Shown here: positions 53,006 to 60,843 of the stretch, piece by piece
Layout: each line of letters starts with the position of its first letter
How positions within the stretch are numbered: the stretch's first letter is position 1
Assembly: GCA_964610155.1 (NCBI GenBank)
Contig: CAZSUY010000005.1
Location: forward strand, 1-64,000
Source: JAFGBM01 sp964610155
GTDB taxonomy: Bacteria; Actinomycetota; Actinomycetes; Actinomycetales; Demequinaceae
Direction: 5' to 3'
Length of the DNA: 64,000 nucleotides
Program-made: the position numbers and the translations under genes
The notes under the pieces: model-generated
Seen by the model: only the letters and a program-made list of their open reading frames with translations
Databases searched by the model: none
What the model was told of the DNA's origin: nothing

Positions 53006-53071
53006 GGCCGTCCTCTCTCGTCGTTGAGGGCCGTCGCTCGCGAAGAAGGAGCGTCCGCGTCGGCGGTTGGG

Positions 53072-53144
53072 TGCCCTCGACAGGAGTCGAACCTGCGACC
53101 TTCGGTACCGGAAACCGGCGCTCTATCCGCTGAGCTACGAGGGC
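53072..53144 (-). tRNA. tRNA-Arg (CCG anticodon)
   Basis: Cloverleaf of 73 nt read on the minus strand. The 7-bp acceptor stem GCCCTCG/CGAGGGC, the D arm GCTC..GAGC, the anticodon loop TTCCGGT (anticodon CCG) and the T arm GCAGG-TTCGACT-CCTGT are all formed. The 27-43 pair is C-A. CCA is not encoded. It reads codon CGG. Confidence 0.93.
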
Positions 53145-53214
53145 ATATGCGGGTGAACCCGCAACACGCAAGGCTACCAGTCCGACTCTTCTCGATGCTC
53201 TGATGTCCGAGGGG

Positions 53215-53342
53215 CTAGTCGGTCTTGAGCACGCTGCCGTCCCCAGTGATCTCCATCGCGACGGGGTAGCGGTCGTCGAGTTCGACGGTGACCCGGGACC
53301 CGACGCGCGCAGGTGGACGGCATCGGCGGTGACCCTGGCCAT
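53215..53342 (-). pseudogene. short frameshifted ORF
   Basis: MARVTADAVHLR runs in one frame from the ATG at 53342 and VGSRVTVELDDRYPVAMEIT ... SVLKTD in another, ending at the stop 53215-53217. Removal of one GC from the run GCGCGCG near 53305 would join them into about 41 aa. No family recognised. Either an assembly error or a decayed gene. Confidence 0.3.
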
Positions 53343-53351
53343 GGACCGAGC

Positions 53352-53912
53352 CTAGCCAATGACATCCTTTGCCCGGTCAGTTCGGAAGCTGGGAATGCCA
53401 GCACCCGCTAGCTTGCCGAGCATCGCGTTGTCTCGCGTGCCGACGACCACTGCGGATCTCGGGTGTCGGTACTGGAGTTCGAGGGCGGAGGCGATAATCC
53501 GGTCATCAGGCACGGTGAGGTCGAGCCAGCCAGGAAGGCCGTTTTGTTTCGGTTCGCGGAAATCGAAGATCACTTGCACATCACCATCTACTTTCGCCCC
53601 AGCGCGGATGTCGCCGCCGTCCCGGTAGCCCTTGAGTCGGCTGTCGACCTTCCGTGCCAGTGCTTTCTGCGCGGGCCGCCCATGATCCTTCAGGTGGTCG
53701 ACCTCGCGAAGGACTTCCGGGACGAGATGGACCATGTAGGAGTCGCTGACGGTCGGCCTGTACCGGGCAAGGTCGGGATTGTCCATGAGGGATGTCGTGT
53801 CGACGATCAGGCGTGTGTCGACGGTCTCCGGGGGAAGGTACTCGAGTGAGTCAAGGAGGCCCGAGAAGGCTGTATTGACAGAGTGAAGGGGGATGCCGCG
53901 TCCACCCGACAT
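53352..53912 (-). CDS. PIN-domain protein
   Basis: 186 residues, of which about 34-180 form a PIN (PINc-like) nuclease domain: RLIVDTTSLMDNPDL, LVPEVLREVDHLKD, DRIIASALELQYR and VVVGTRDNAML. Acidic residues match a PIN active site, so it is likely an RNase. No antitoxin-like partner is next to it. Immediately upstream, on the same strand, lies the remnant of a restriction gene. Confidence 0.75.
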   Translation of the reverse strand: MSGGRGIPLHSVNTAFSGLLDSLEYLPPETVDTRLIVDTTSLMDNPDLARYRPTVSDSYMVHLVPEVLREVDHLKDHGRPAQKALARKVDSRLKGYRDGGDIRAGAKVDGDVQVIFDFREPKQNGLPGWLDLTVPDDRIIASALELQYRHPRSAVVVGTRDNAMLGKLAGAGIPSFRTDRAKDVIG

Positions 53913-53920
53913 TGGGGTTA

Positions 53921-54251
53921 GGTTGCGGTAAAGGTACGCCCTCGGTGTCTTCGGACGACTCTTCCCAGTACCGTTTTCGCTGGTTCTCGGCCTTGGAAAG
54001 GGGTAGGCCCGGCTTCTTCATCTCGACGATGAGGATGCCCGGCCAGTGGAGGTCCATGAATCCCGCCGAGGTCTTGAAGTCTTCGAAGTGGGCACCGACA
54101 TCCATGCGGTCCGATCCGTACGCCGCGAAGAGTTCGTTGAGGTGAGGAAGGTCTGCGCTCCGGCCGCCTCCGAGTCCGAGTAGCCGTGCCACTTGCCGAC
54201 GAACGCGCGGAGCGCCGATTCGATCTCGCTTCCGCTACGCACGATCCCCAC
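53921..54251 (-). pseudogene. MmeI-like restriction-modification N-terminal remnant
   Basis: Frame pieces IESALRAFVGKWHGYS ... AQTFL and LNELFAAYGSDRM ... SAGFMDLHWPGILIVEMKKPG are the N-terminal nuclease domain (D...EMK) of MmeI-type fused restriction-methyltransferases, normally about 900 aa. They are in different frames because TGAGG is duplicated at 54138-54147 (5 bp); removing one copy rejoins AQTFL-NELF. The rest of the enzyme is missing. Confidence 0.65.
54138..54147. repeat. 5-bp tandem duplication causing frameshift
   Basis: TGAGG-TGAGG. The extra copy shifts the frame within the MmeI-like remnant at the point where homology passes from one frame to the other. Confidence 0.6.
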
Positions 54252-54296
54252 TCCTCGCCTCGCGCCTTGCCGACGCGCCTCGGTCGCGCATCATCG

Positions 54297-54566
54297 CTAC
54301 AGCAGTCGAAGCGAGTCGCCCGCGTAGTAGGTGTCCTGCATGAGGCGCTTGCGCGTCCTCTCGATCTCGGTGATCGCGGCGACCAGCGCGTGTTCGATGT
54401 TCGGCTCGTTCGCCTGCTTGCGTACCTTCGCGAGAGCCTTCCTAGCGCGGGCGAGGGAGTGCTCGAGGTTGAGAAGGACGTCCGAGACCTCACCCAGCGC
54501 TACCTCTCGGGCCCGTTCCTCGGCAGAGCGAGCAGAAGACCCCGGCACCTCTGCCGCTGTGCTCAT
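54297..54566 (-). CDS. small coiled-coil hypothetical protein
   Basis: 89 aa, almost all helical: Ala/Glu/Arg-rich heptad-like pattern (VSDVLLNLEHSLARARKALA and IEHALVAAITEIERTRKRLM), ending DTYYAGDSLRLL. No catalytic motif. The ORF is intact and its composition suits the genome; similar small proteins occur near mobile or defence genes in actinobacteria (from memory, not checked). Function unknown. Confidence 0.55.
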   Translation of the reverse strand: MSTAAEVPGSSARSAEERAREVALGEVSDVLLNLEHSLARARKALAKVRKQANEPNIEHALVAAITEIERTRKRLMQDTYYAGDSLRLL

Positions 54567-54695
54567 CCTTGCCCTCCTGACGTTCCTGCGTACAGGCTAC
54601 CTCCAGAGACTGACGAGGCACTGGCCAATCACCGATGCGTGGAGAACAGCTAGGCGATGCAGTGTTGCCGATTCAAGGCGCCGGATGCTCAGAAA

Positions 54696-55142
54696 TCAGG
54701 CCTTCTTGACCGGTTTCTCGTATCCCTTGAGCGCCGTCCCGCAATCGGAGCATACGAGGTCCCACCAGGTGGTGTCTTTCCCGCAGGAGGTGCAGCTCCA
54801 CCGTTCCTTCATTCGGGCTAACCACTCCTCCTTGCCCACTTCCTTGATCGTGGCCATGTAGCCGTAGATCTCAGAGTGGTAGGGGCAGTCCGGCGCGTTC
54901 TTGAAGTCCTTGAGGTCCTTGCAGGGGGAGTCCGCGCATTCGTAACAGAACTCCACCCTCTTTTCGCGGGCGCACGCCTTTAGGGTGCACGTCGCACACC
55001 AGCCCGCCGCCACAACGCCCGACCTGCAGCCCTGGCAGTTCTCGAATCCCAGCTCGATCGCGTTGCCGGCCTTGGTGGCGAGGTATTGGGGACAGGCGCC
55101 GCAATAGAGCCCGCAGTATCCGTCCGGAATGAATGCACTCAT
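54696..55142 (-). CDS. DUF3795 cysteine-rich protein
   Basis: 148 residues with CGLYCGACPQY at the N-terminus, NCQGCRSG, CATCTLKACAREK, VEFCYECADSPCKDL and a C-terminal zinc ribbon (CTSCGKDTTWWDLVCSDCG). The first part is the DUF3795 pattern, likely metal-binding. Function unknown. The first ~50-bp repeat (R1) lies about 60 bp upstream of its start. Confidence 0.85.
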   Translation of the reverse strand: MSAFIPDGYCGLYCGACPQYLATKAGNAIELGFENCQGCRSGVVAAGWCATCTLKACAREKRVEFCYECADSPCKDLKDFKNAPDCPYHSEIYGYMATIKEVGKEEWLARMKERWSCTSCGKDTTWWDLVCSDCGTALKGYEKPVKKA

Positions 55143-55202
55143 ATGTCCTCCGCACGACGCAGACTATCGCCGATTACCGACACCGGCGGGTCGGTCAAGG
55201 AA

Positions 55203-55252
55203 GGGGGTGACCCAAGTCGGCAACCCGACCTAGCGCCAATACATCCCGTCGC
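55203..55252 (+). repeat. intergenic repeat R1
   Basis: First of four copies. Left half GGGGGTGACCCAAGTCG, core GCAACCCGAC at 55220-55229, right half CTAGCGCCAATACATCCC and on. Ends one base before the stop codon of the PH-domain gene (minus strand). The stem AAGTCGG/CCGACCT closes on loop CAAC with seven pairs including one G-T. Confidence 0.85.
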
Positions 55253-55966
55253 CTACCGCCGCGCGGTGCCAGCCTCGACCTGCTCGAGGATCCTCGACTG
55301 GAAGCCTTTGGGGTTCTCGATGCCCAACATGGGGATCCGCACGCCGCCGGTCCCCTGGACGACGAGCTTGCCGTAGTTGACGAATCGGCCAAACACACCT
55401 TGCTCTACGTGGATACTCTCGATCTTGTCCAGGAGCACCTCGTGGGTACGACGGATCACGACTCCCGTCCGGAGGACCAGCCGCTTGTTCGTCAGGATGA
55501 ACCGATTGAAGAGCACGGTGAGGCACCGGCCCACGGTCAGCACCGCGGCGGTCAGCACGGCGAAGACGAAGATCACCCAGGACGCCGCCGCGCCGTCGAC
55601 CGTTCCCACGAACGCGGGCAGGATGAATCTCGACGCGACTGCGAGAGAGACCAGCAGGATCGCCGGGTAGAGCGCGAAGAACAGATCGACGCGCGCGACC
55701 GCGATTTCCCGTTCGTCCGCCCCCGGACCGTCGGCGCCGATCGGAGGCCCGACCGTTGGCGCGGACCGTGGCGGCGGCGCCTCGGCCGGACGCGTCGCGG
55801 GAGTCCAGGTCGACCCGTCCCACCACCGGAGCAGGTGCACGTCGCGCATGTCGGCGTACCAGCCCGCTGGTGACGATGAGGGCGGCGGCGGGCCTTGGGA
55901 GGCTGGGGGTTCTGCCACGCACACCACGCTACCGCTCTGTGGCCCAGCGAGCGCCGGGCGGGACAC
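55253..55966 (-). CDS. DUF2510 plus bacterial PH domain membrane protein
   Basis: 237 aa. Residues about 33-55 (PAGWYADMRDVHLLRWWDGS) are a DUF2510 motif; two membrane helices at about 92-150; then a YdbS/bPH_2-type domain (RFILTNKRLVLRTGVVIRRTHEVLLDKIESIHVEQ ...). GTG start. Lies between repeats R1 and R2 with its 3' end touching R1. Function unknown; probably membrane-associated lipid or ligand binding. Confidence 0.75.
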   Translation of the reverse strand: MSRPALAGPQSGSVVCVAEPPASQGPPPPSSSPAGWYADMRDVHLLRWWDGSTWTPATRPAEAPPPRSAPTVGPPIGADGPGADEREIAVARVDLFFALYPAILLVSLAVASRFILPAFVGTVDGAAASWVIFVFAVLTAAVLTVGRCLTVLFNRFILTNKRLVLRTGVVIRRTHEVLLDKIESIHVEQGVFGRFVNYGKLVVQGTGGVRIPMLGIENPKGFQSRILEQVEAGTARR

Positions 55967-55973
55967 CAGGCGT

Positions 55974-56023
55974 GGGCGCGACCCGCGTTGGCAACCCGAC
56001 TAACCGCCAATACATCCCCTCGC
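55974..56023 (+). repeat. intergenic repeat R2
   Basis: Second copy: GGGCGCGACCCGCGTTG, core GCAACCCGAC at 55991-56000, then TAACCGCCAATACATCCC. Same orientation as R1. The hairpin has two mismatches here. Confidence 0.85.
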
Positions 56024-56066
56024 ACGATGCGAGCGCTTCGTTGCGGTCCAGGATCGAACTGATTCT

Positions 56067-56534
56067 CTAGGGGTCCTGACTCGCGATTTGCACTAGGAAA
56101 CTTTCGACAACAGGTATGGCGTTCTCCGGGCGAACGAAGTCTCCAGCAACGACGACCCCACCGACGGGCCGAGGATCGCCTCGTCTAGGCGCGTCTCGAT
56201 TGAGCGACACGGATACGCGGTCTTTGCTCTTTTCGTACTCAACAACGACTTGCTCGTTGAACGGCCATTTCGTCGATCCTGGATGGACGAAGAGGAGCCT
56301 GAACATTGACGTAACGATGCGAACGCGGTGCTCCCAACTTGGGCGGAGCGCGAGAATGAGCGCGGTGTTGAACTTGGCGATGGGCAGGTCCATTTCCTTG
56401 TATCGACCGAGGGCCTGCTGCCATTGGTCGCTGAGATCGTCGTGAGCCACATTCCCGAACATAGTGCTCATGAGACGATTGCGCGCTTCAACCGATGAGG
56501 ATTCGCATATGTCGAGACTTGGCAAAGCGGTCAC
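56067..56534 (-). CDS. hypothetical protein between repeats R2 and R3
   Basis: 155 aa, no recognised domain. Mixed alpha/beta with SWEHRVRIVTSMFRLLFVHPG and a beta-rich VVVEYEKSKDRVSVSLNRD followed by a Pro/Gly segment. Possible shorter start at 56471. No clear ribosome site. Cassette-like: flanked on both sides by copies of the repeat. Confidence 0.5.
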   Translation of the reverse strand: MTALPSLDICESSSVEARNRLMSTMFGNVAHDDLSDQWQQALGRYKEMDLPIAKFNTALILALRPSWEHRVRIVTSMFRLLFVHPGSTKWPFNEQVVVEYEKSKDRVSVSLNRDAPRRGDPRPVGGVVVAGDFVRPENAIPVVESFLVQIASQDP

Positions 56535-56828
56535 GGGAAGGAAGTCCCTCGTGCAGATGCCCTTGCAGGCAACGCATCGAGGACGCGACTTAAGTCAGCA
56601 ACCCGACTACTCGCCAAACAATCCCGTCTATACCCACACCCCGAGGATCCGTTCAATGGAGGATACTCTTCACGGCAGGCCATCGCATCCTCGCGTAGTG
56701 TAGGTGGATTCTCCGAAGGCAACCCACCCCACCAACCCACGTGCTTGCCGAACGACACCCGTGCCGCAATGCCTCGCGCCGAAAATCCAACCACCACAAG
56801 TTGGGCGGTGCTGCAGTAAGTTGTAGAA
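56535..56828. other. gap holding repeat R3
   Basis: Apart from R3 (56581-56630) I see no convincing gene: the overlapping short frames lack ribosome sites and codon bias. It separates the divergent starts of the two hypothetical genes, so promoters are expected here. Confidence 0.45.
56581..56630 (+). repeat. intergenic repeat R3
   Basis: Third copy: GGACGCGACTTAAGTCA, core GCAACCCGAC at 56598-56607, then TACTCGCCAAACAATCCC. The stem AGTCAG/CCGACT is kept, with G-T pairing where R1 has G-C. Confidence 0.85.
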
Positions 56829-57494
56829 ATGGCACAGAAGATCCCCCCCGAACGGACAGAATACCGGCCCTATGTACGCGTCGATCTAGGGGCGCTGGAG
56901 CATATCCAGAGAATTCTAGAAGACTTGATGTCGAAGCCAAATGACTTGAATGTCACGACCGACGAGTGGGAAGGCTCCTCCCTGTTCGACGTCCTTAAGG
57001 AGGAGAAGAGACCCCAGGTGAGGGAGTTTGCGATGTGGGTGACGGAACCTTTCGTCGCAGTGGATTTCAAACGGGGTGAACCTGCGAAACTCCAAAACAG
57101 GAGTGCCAACGACTCAAAGGCTGTTGGGGCATTTGAACGCATCGACCGGATTCTGCGGGAGAATCAGATTAACCGCATTGCCCGAATGATGCGGTCTATA
57201 GCCGGGGTCGGGGCCGCTCTCGTGTTGACGGTCTCACTGGTTGTTGTCGCCGGGTGGAATGTTCTAAACGGGCGTGTTGCTGCGGGGGTTGTTATCTGTC
57301 TAGTTGCGGTAGGTTCTGGGGCTCTGTTCGAGTGGTTACGTCGCGCGAGGTTAGGTCAGTATCGGGTCCAATTGGTTTACGTTACTTCCAAGTCAGGGTT
57401 CCTAAAGAGGAACAGCGATCAGTTGGTGAGAGAGCTTTTTGCCGTAGCGTTTGGGGTCGGGCTCACTGCGTTGGTCACGCTGTTCTTGAAGTGA
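56829..57494 (+). CDS. hypothetical membrane protein between repeats R3 and R4
   Basis: 221 aa, beginning MAQKIPPERTEYRPYVRVDL. A soluble N-terminal part (1-115) is followed by three hydrophobic segments (about 125-145, 150-170, 203-220), with RIARMMRSIAGVGAALVLTV at the first. GC and codon use (AGA, AGT, TTG, GTT) are lower-GC than neighbours, pointing to a different origin. No family recognised. Confidence 0.6.
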   Translation: MAQKIPPERTEYRPYVRVDLGALEHIQRILEDLMSKPNDLNVTTDEWEGSSLFDVLKEEKRPQVREFAMWVTEPFVAVDFKRGEPAKLQNRSANDSKAVGAFERIDRILRENQINRIARMMRSIAGVGAALVLTVSLVVVAGWNVLNGRVAAGVVICLVAVGSGALFEWLRRARLGQYRVQLVYVTSKSGFLKRNSDQLVRELFAVAFGVGLTALVTLFLK

Positions 57495-57539
57495 AATATC
57501 AGTTTTACTCTGGAAAGGACTCGGGTCTTCCAGATCCTC

Positions 57540-57589
57540 GGGAGGGACGTAGGCAGGCAACCCGGCCTAGGTTGCGCCCCTCAATCCTG
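57540..57589 (+). repeat. intergenic repeat R4 (most divergent)
   Basis: Fourth copy: GGGAGGGACGTAGGCAG, core GCAACCCGGC at 57557-57566. Only the first 27 bp align well with the others; the right half is diverged. The stem AGGCAGG/CCGGCCT keeps six of seven pairs by compensating changes. Confidence 0.75.
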
Positions 57590-57594
57590 CAGGC

Positions 57595-57765
57595 TCAGCG
57601 CGGCCCGATCGTGCCGACACCCTTGACCGTCGAATGCACGTCGGTGTCGCCGACGTAGGAGACGTTCCCGACCCCGTTCAGCGACACCGTGAGGGAGTTG
57701 CTGGCGGCCATGGCGATGTCGCCCGCGCCGAGGAGCCTCACGGCCACCGCGCCAGCATCGGCTGA
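57595..57765 (-). pseudogene. C-terminal remnant of a DUF2807 (GIN-domain-like) protein
   Basis: Open frame from just after a stop at 57766 to the stop at 57595. It reads GAVAVRLLGAGDIAMAASNS, then LTVSLNGVGNVSYVGDTDVH and a GVGTIGPR end. The repeated G-x-G-D/N beta-strand pattern is that of the DUF2807 adhesin-head family; the N-terminal two thirds and the signal peptide are missing. Its 3' end touches R4. Confidence 0.5.
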
Positions 57766-57808
57766 TCATCGCGACTCCAGCTGACCCTCACCCCGATAGA
57801 ATCAGCCG

Positions 57809-59497
57809 GTGACCCCCGAGGAGCTGGCCGCCGCCATCCGTACCTGCCTTCAGGAGAGTGTCGCAGCCGGTGAGATCACCCTGACCGGCAAAGACGGAGC
57901 GCCCACCTCTCTTCCCGAACCCAAGGTAGAACGTCCGCGCGAACGGGAGCACGGGGATTGGGCGACCAACGTTGCCATGCAGGTGGCCAAGGCCGCCGGC
58001 AAACCTCCCCGCGATATTGCGGCCTTGCTGGCGACCCGCCTCGCAGAGATCCCCGGCATCGCGTCGGCTGAGGTTGCCGGTCCCGGATTCCTCAATGTCC
58101 GGCTCGCGGCTGGGGCAGCGGGAGAGCTCGCCCGCACCATCGTCGAGGCCGGAACCGACTACGGCCGGGGTACGACGTTTGAGGGCGTCACGGTCAACGT
58201 CGAGTTCGTTTCGGCTAACCCGACGGGACCGATCCACCTGGGTGGCACCCGCTGGGCGGCGGTGGGCGATAGCATCGCACGCCTGCTCGAGGCGCACGGC
58301 GCCCGAGTCATCCGTGAGTACTACTTCAACGACCATGGTGTGCAGATCGACCGTTTCGCCGCCTCGCTCCTTGCCCGTGCCAGGGAAGAGGCAGCACCGG
58401 AGGACGGCTACGGCGGCCAGTACATCGACGACATCGCGACGGCCATCATCCGGCAGGCATCCGAAGCGGCCGAACCCGACCCCCGCGCCCTCCCGGAATT
58501 CGAGGCGCTCGAGGCCTTCCGTTCCCGCGGCGTCGCGTTGATGTTCGCCGAGATCCGCGCCTCCCTCCACGCCTTCGGCGTCGACTTCGACGTCTACACG
58601 CACGAGGAATCCCTCCACGAGTCGGGGGCGGTCTCTCGGGCGCTCGAGCAACTCAAAGGGAGCGGCGCCCTCTACGAAGACCATGGCGCCTGGTGGCTAC
58701 GCTCCACGGACTACGGCGACGACAAGGACCGCGTCGTCATCAAGTCCGACGGGACAGAGGCCTACATCGCCGGCGATATTGCCTACATACGTGACAAGCA
58801 CGAGCGCGGGGCCGATCGTTGCATCCTCCTCTTGGGGGCCGACCACCATGGCTATATTTCGCGCCTCAAGGCCGCCGCGGCTGCTTTGGGCTACGGCCCC
58901 GACTCGGTTGAGGTCCTCATCGGTCAGATGGTCAACCTGGTGCGCGACGGCGAACCTGTGCGGATGTCCAAGCGCGCAGGCACGGTCGTGACCATGGAAG
59001 ACCTCGTTGACGCCGTGGGAGTAGACGCCGCCCGCTACGCCCTTGCGAGGTCGAGTGTGGACTCCACCCTTGACATCGACCTCAACCTCCTCGCCTCCTC
59101 GACGAACGCCAACCCCGTCTTCTATGTCCAATATGCCCACGCACGCGCGGCGAACGTCGCCCGCAACGCGGCGGAGTATGGCATCGCCCGCGACCAAGCC
59201 TTCGATCCATCGACGCTTACCGACGAGAGCGAGGCGAACCTCCTCGGGGTGCTCGGCGAATACCCCGGTGTGGTCACCCAGGCTGCGGTCTATCGAGAGC
59301 AACACCGGGTCGCTCGCTATCTCGAGGAACTCGCGGCGGCCTTCCATCAGTGGTATGACCGTTGCCGCGTCACGCCCCACGGCGACGAGACCCTCTCCGA
59401 TATTCACCGCACTCGACTATGGCTCAACGATGCCACCCGACAGGTGCTAGCCAACGGCTTGGGGTTGCTGGGAGTCGGCGCCCCGGACAGGATGTAG
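57809..59497 (+). CDS. argS: arginyl-tRNA synthetase
   Basis: Class I synthetase charging tRNA-Arg. Seen: the N-terminal ArgRS-specific domain (1-110), the HIGH-type motif SANPTGPIHLGGTRWA, catalytic core, KMSKS-like RMSKRAGTVVT and the C-terminal anticodon-binding domain (about 440-562). 562 aa. GTG start. Followed by lysA 2 bp on. A tRNA-Arg gene lies 4.7 kb upstream; in mycobacteria it is next to argS. Confidence 0.97.
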   Translation: MTPEELAAAIRTCLQESVAAGEITLTGKDGAPTSLPEPKVERPREREHGDWATNVAMQVAKAAGKPPRDIAALLATRLAEIPGIASAEVAGPGFLNVRLAAGAAGELARTIVEAGTDYGRGTTFEGVTVNVEFVSANPTGPIHLGGTRWAAVGDSIARLLEAHGARVIREYYFNDHGVQIDRFAASLLARAREEAAPEDGYGGQYIDDIATAIIRQASEAAEPDPRALPEFEALEAFRSRGVALMFAEIRASLHAFGVDFDVYTHEESLHESGAVSRALEQLKGSGALYEDHGAWWLRSTDYGDDKDRVVIKSDGTEAYIAGDIAYIRDKHERGADRCILLLGADHHGYISRLKAAAAALGYGPDSVEVLIGQMVNLVRDGEPVRMSKRAGTVVTMEDLVDAVGVDAARYALARSSVDSTLDIDLNLLASSTNANPVFYVQYAHARAANVARNAAEYGIARDQAFDPSTLTDESEANLLGVLGEYPGVVTQAAVYREQHRVARYLEELAAAFHQWYDRCRVTPHGDETLSDIHRTRLWLNDATRQVLANGLGLLGVGAPDRM

Positions 59498-59499
59498 AG

Positions 59500-60843
59500 A
59501 TGACCCCCGAGGCTTCAGTATGGTCCGCCTCCACAACCCGTGGGGAGGACGGTGGACTTGAGGTCGGGGGTTGTGAGGTAGCGGCGCTAGCCGCCGAATT
59601 CGAGACACCCTTATACGTGGTGGACGAGGTGGATCTGAGGGCGCGAGCCACTGCCTTTCGTACGGCCTTCGGGGAAGCGTTTGCCCGACATGGCGCCAAG
59701 GTCGACGTCTATTACGCCGCGAAGGCGTTCCTTAGCTCGCGTGTCGCCTCCTGGATGAAGAAGGACGGCCTCGGCATCGATGTCTCCTCGGCAGGCGAAC
59801 TCGAACTTGCCCTCCGGGGGGGAATGCCTCCCAAGCGGATTACCCTTCACGGCAACAACAAGTCCGACGCCGAGATCAACCAGGCGTTTGATGTCGGGGT
59901 AGGCCATATCGTCGTAGACTCCTTGGAGGAGATCGAGGTTCTGACGGAGGAAGCCGAACGCCGGAGCGTGGTCGCACCGATTCTGGTGCGCGTGACGACT
60001 GGGGTTCACGCTGGAGGTCATGAGTACATCGCGACCGCTCACGAGGACCAGAAGTTTGGGTTGTCCCTGGCTTCTGGCGCCGCGATGGAGGCCCTTCGTC
60101 GGTGTCACGAGGCTCCCCCTTTGAATCTCCTCGGGATTCATACCCACATTGGGAGCCAAATCCTCTCGATCGAGGCGTTCCGTGAGAGTGCCGAGCGGAT
60201 GCTTCGACTCCGGGCGGACTTCGCGGTCTCGAGTGGGTTCGAAATGCCTGAGGTGGACTTGGGAGGGGGATATGGCATCGCGTACACACCAGGTGCGGAG
60301 GGTCTTCCGCTAGAGGAGGCTGCCAGGGGAATCGCCGAGGCGGTAGCGGCGGCACTGGCGACGAGCGGGGGATCGTGGCCGCGTTTCTCCATCGAGCCGG
60401 GGCGTGCCATCGTCGGGCCAGCGGGGATGACGGTCTACACCGTCGGAGTCACCAAGACGGTCACCTTGGAGGACGGTGGTGAACGCCGGTACATCGCCGT
60501 CGATGGGGGGATGAGCGACAACATGCGCCCCTTCACCTACGGAGCCGAGTACACGGCCACGATCGTTTCACGTATGAGCGATGCCCCATCCGTTCGGTCC
60601 CGCGTGGTGGGCAAGCACTGCGAGAGTGGGGACATCCTGGTTCGCGATGTGGACCTACCGAGTGACGTTGGGCGGGGTGACCTCCTCGCCATCCCGGCGA
60701 CGGGGGCCTACGGAAGGGTGATGGCGAACAACTACAACGCCCTACCCCGGCCGGCGGTCGTGGCCGTCAAGAACGGCAAGACCCAACTTCTCATCCGCCG
60801 GGACACCGTGGAGGACCTACTCGCCTGGGACGTCGCGCCCTAG
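59500..60843 (+). CDS. lysA: diaminopimelate decarboxylase
   Basis: PLP enzyme for the last step of lysine synthesis. Seen: VDVYYAAKAF (PLP Lys), GIHTHIGSQI, the EPGRAIVGPAG phosphate site and GKHCESGDIL. 447 aa from the ATG at 59500, two bases after the argS stop. Its stop and that of the next, convergent gene share CTAG. Confidence 0.96.
   Translation: MTPEASVWSASTTRGEDGGLEVGGCEVAALAAEFETPLYVVDEVDLRARATAFRTAFGEAFARHGAKVDVYYAAKAFLSSRVASWMKKDGLGIDVSSAGELELALRGGMPPKRITLHGNNKSDAEINQAFDVGVGHIVVDSLEEIEVLTEEAERRSVVAPILVRVTTGVHAGGHEYIATAHEDQKFGLSLASGAAMEALRRCHEAPPLNLLGIHTHIGSQILSIEAFRESAERMLRLRADFAVSSGFEMPEVDLGGGYGIAYTPGAEGLPLEEAARGIAEAVAAALATSGGSWPRFSIEPGRAIVGPAGMTVYTVGVTKTVTLEDGGERRYIAVDGGMSDNMRPFTYGAEYTATIVSRMSDAPSVRSRVVGKHCESGDILVRDVDLPSDVGRGDLLAIPATGAYGRVMANNYNALPRPAVVAVKNGKTQLLIRRDTVEDLLAWDVAP

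Larger units (their letters stand above)
57495..57808. other. gap holding repeat R4 and a gene remnant
   Basis: Between the hypothetical membrane protein and argS lie R4 (57540-57589) and a DUF2807-like remnant (57595-57765) on the minus strand. The argS GTG at 57809 directly follows GCCGGT with no clear ribosome site; GATAGAAT at 57796 may be its -10. Confidence 0.5.

Noticed and set aside
55203..57589. R1-R4 as classical integron attC sites
   Set aside because: The GTTRRRY/RYYYAAC boxes are not present and no integron integrase is seen, so I describe them only as cassette-like repeats.
55203..57589. CRISPR array
   Set aside because: Repeats are 600-960 bp apart and degenerate; spacers would be whole genes.
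53072..57808. tRNA-anchored integrative element
   Set aside because: The tRNA 3' end faces the patatin gene, no integrase gene is present and no copy of the tRNA 3' end was found at the other border.
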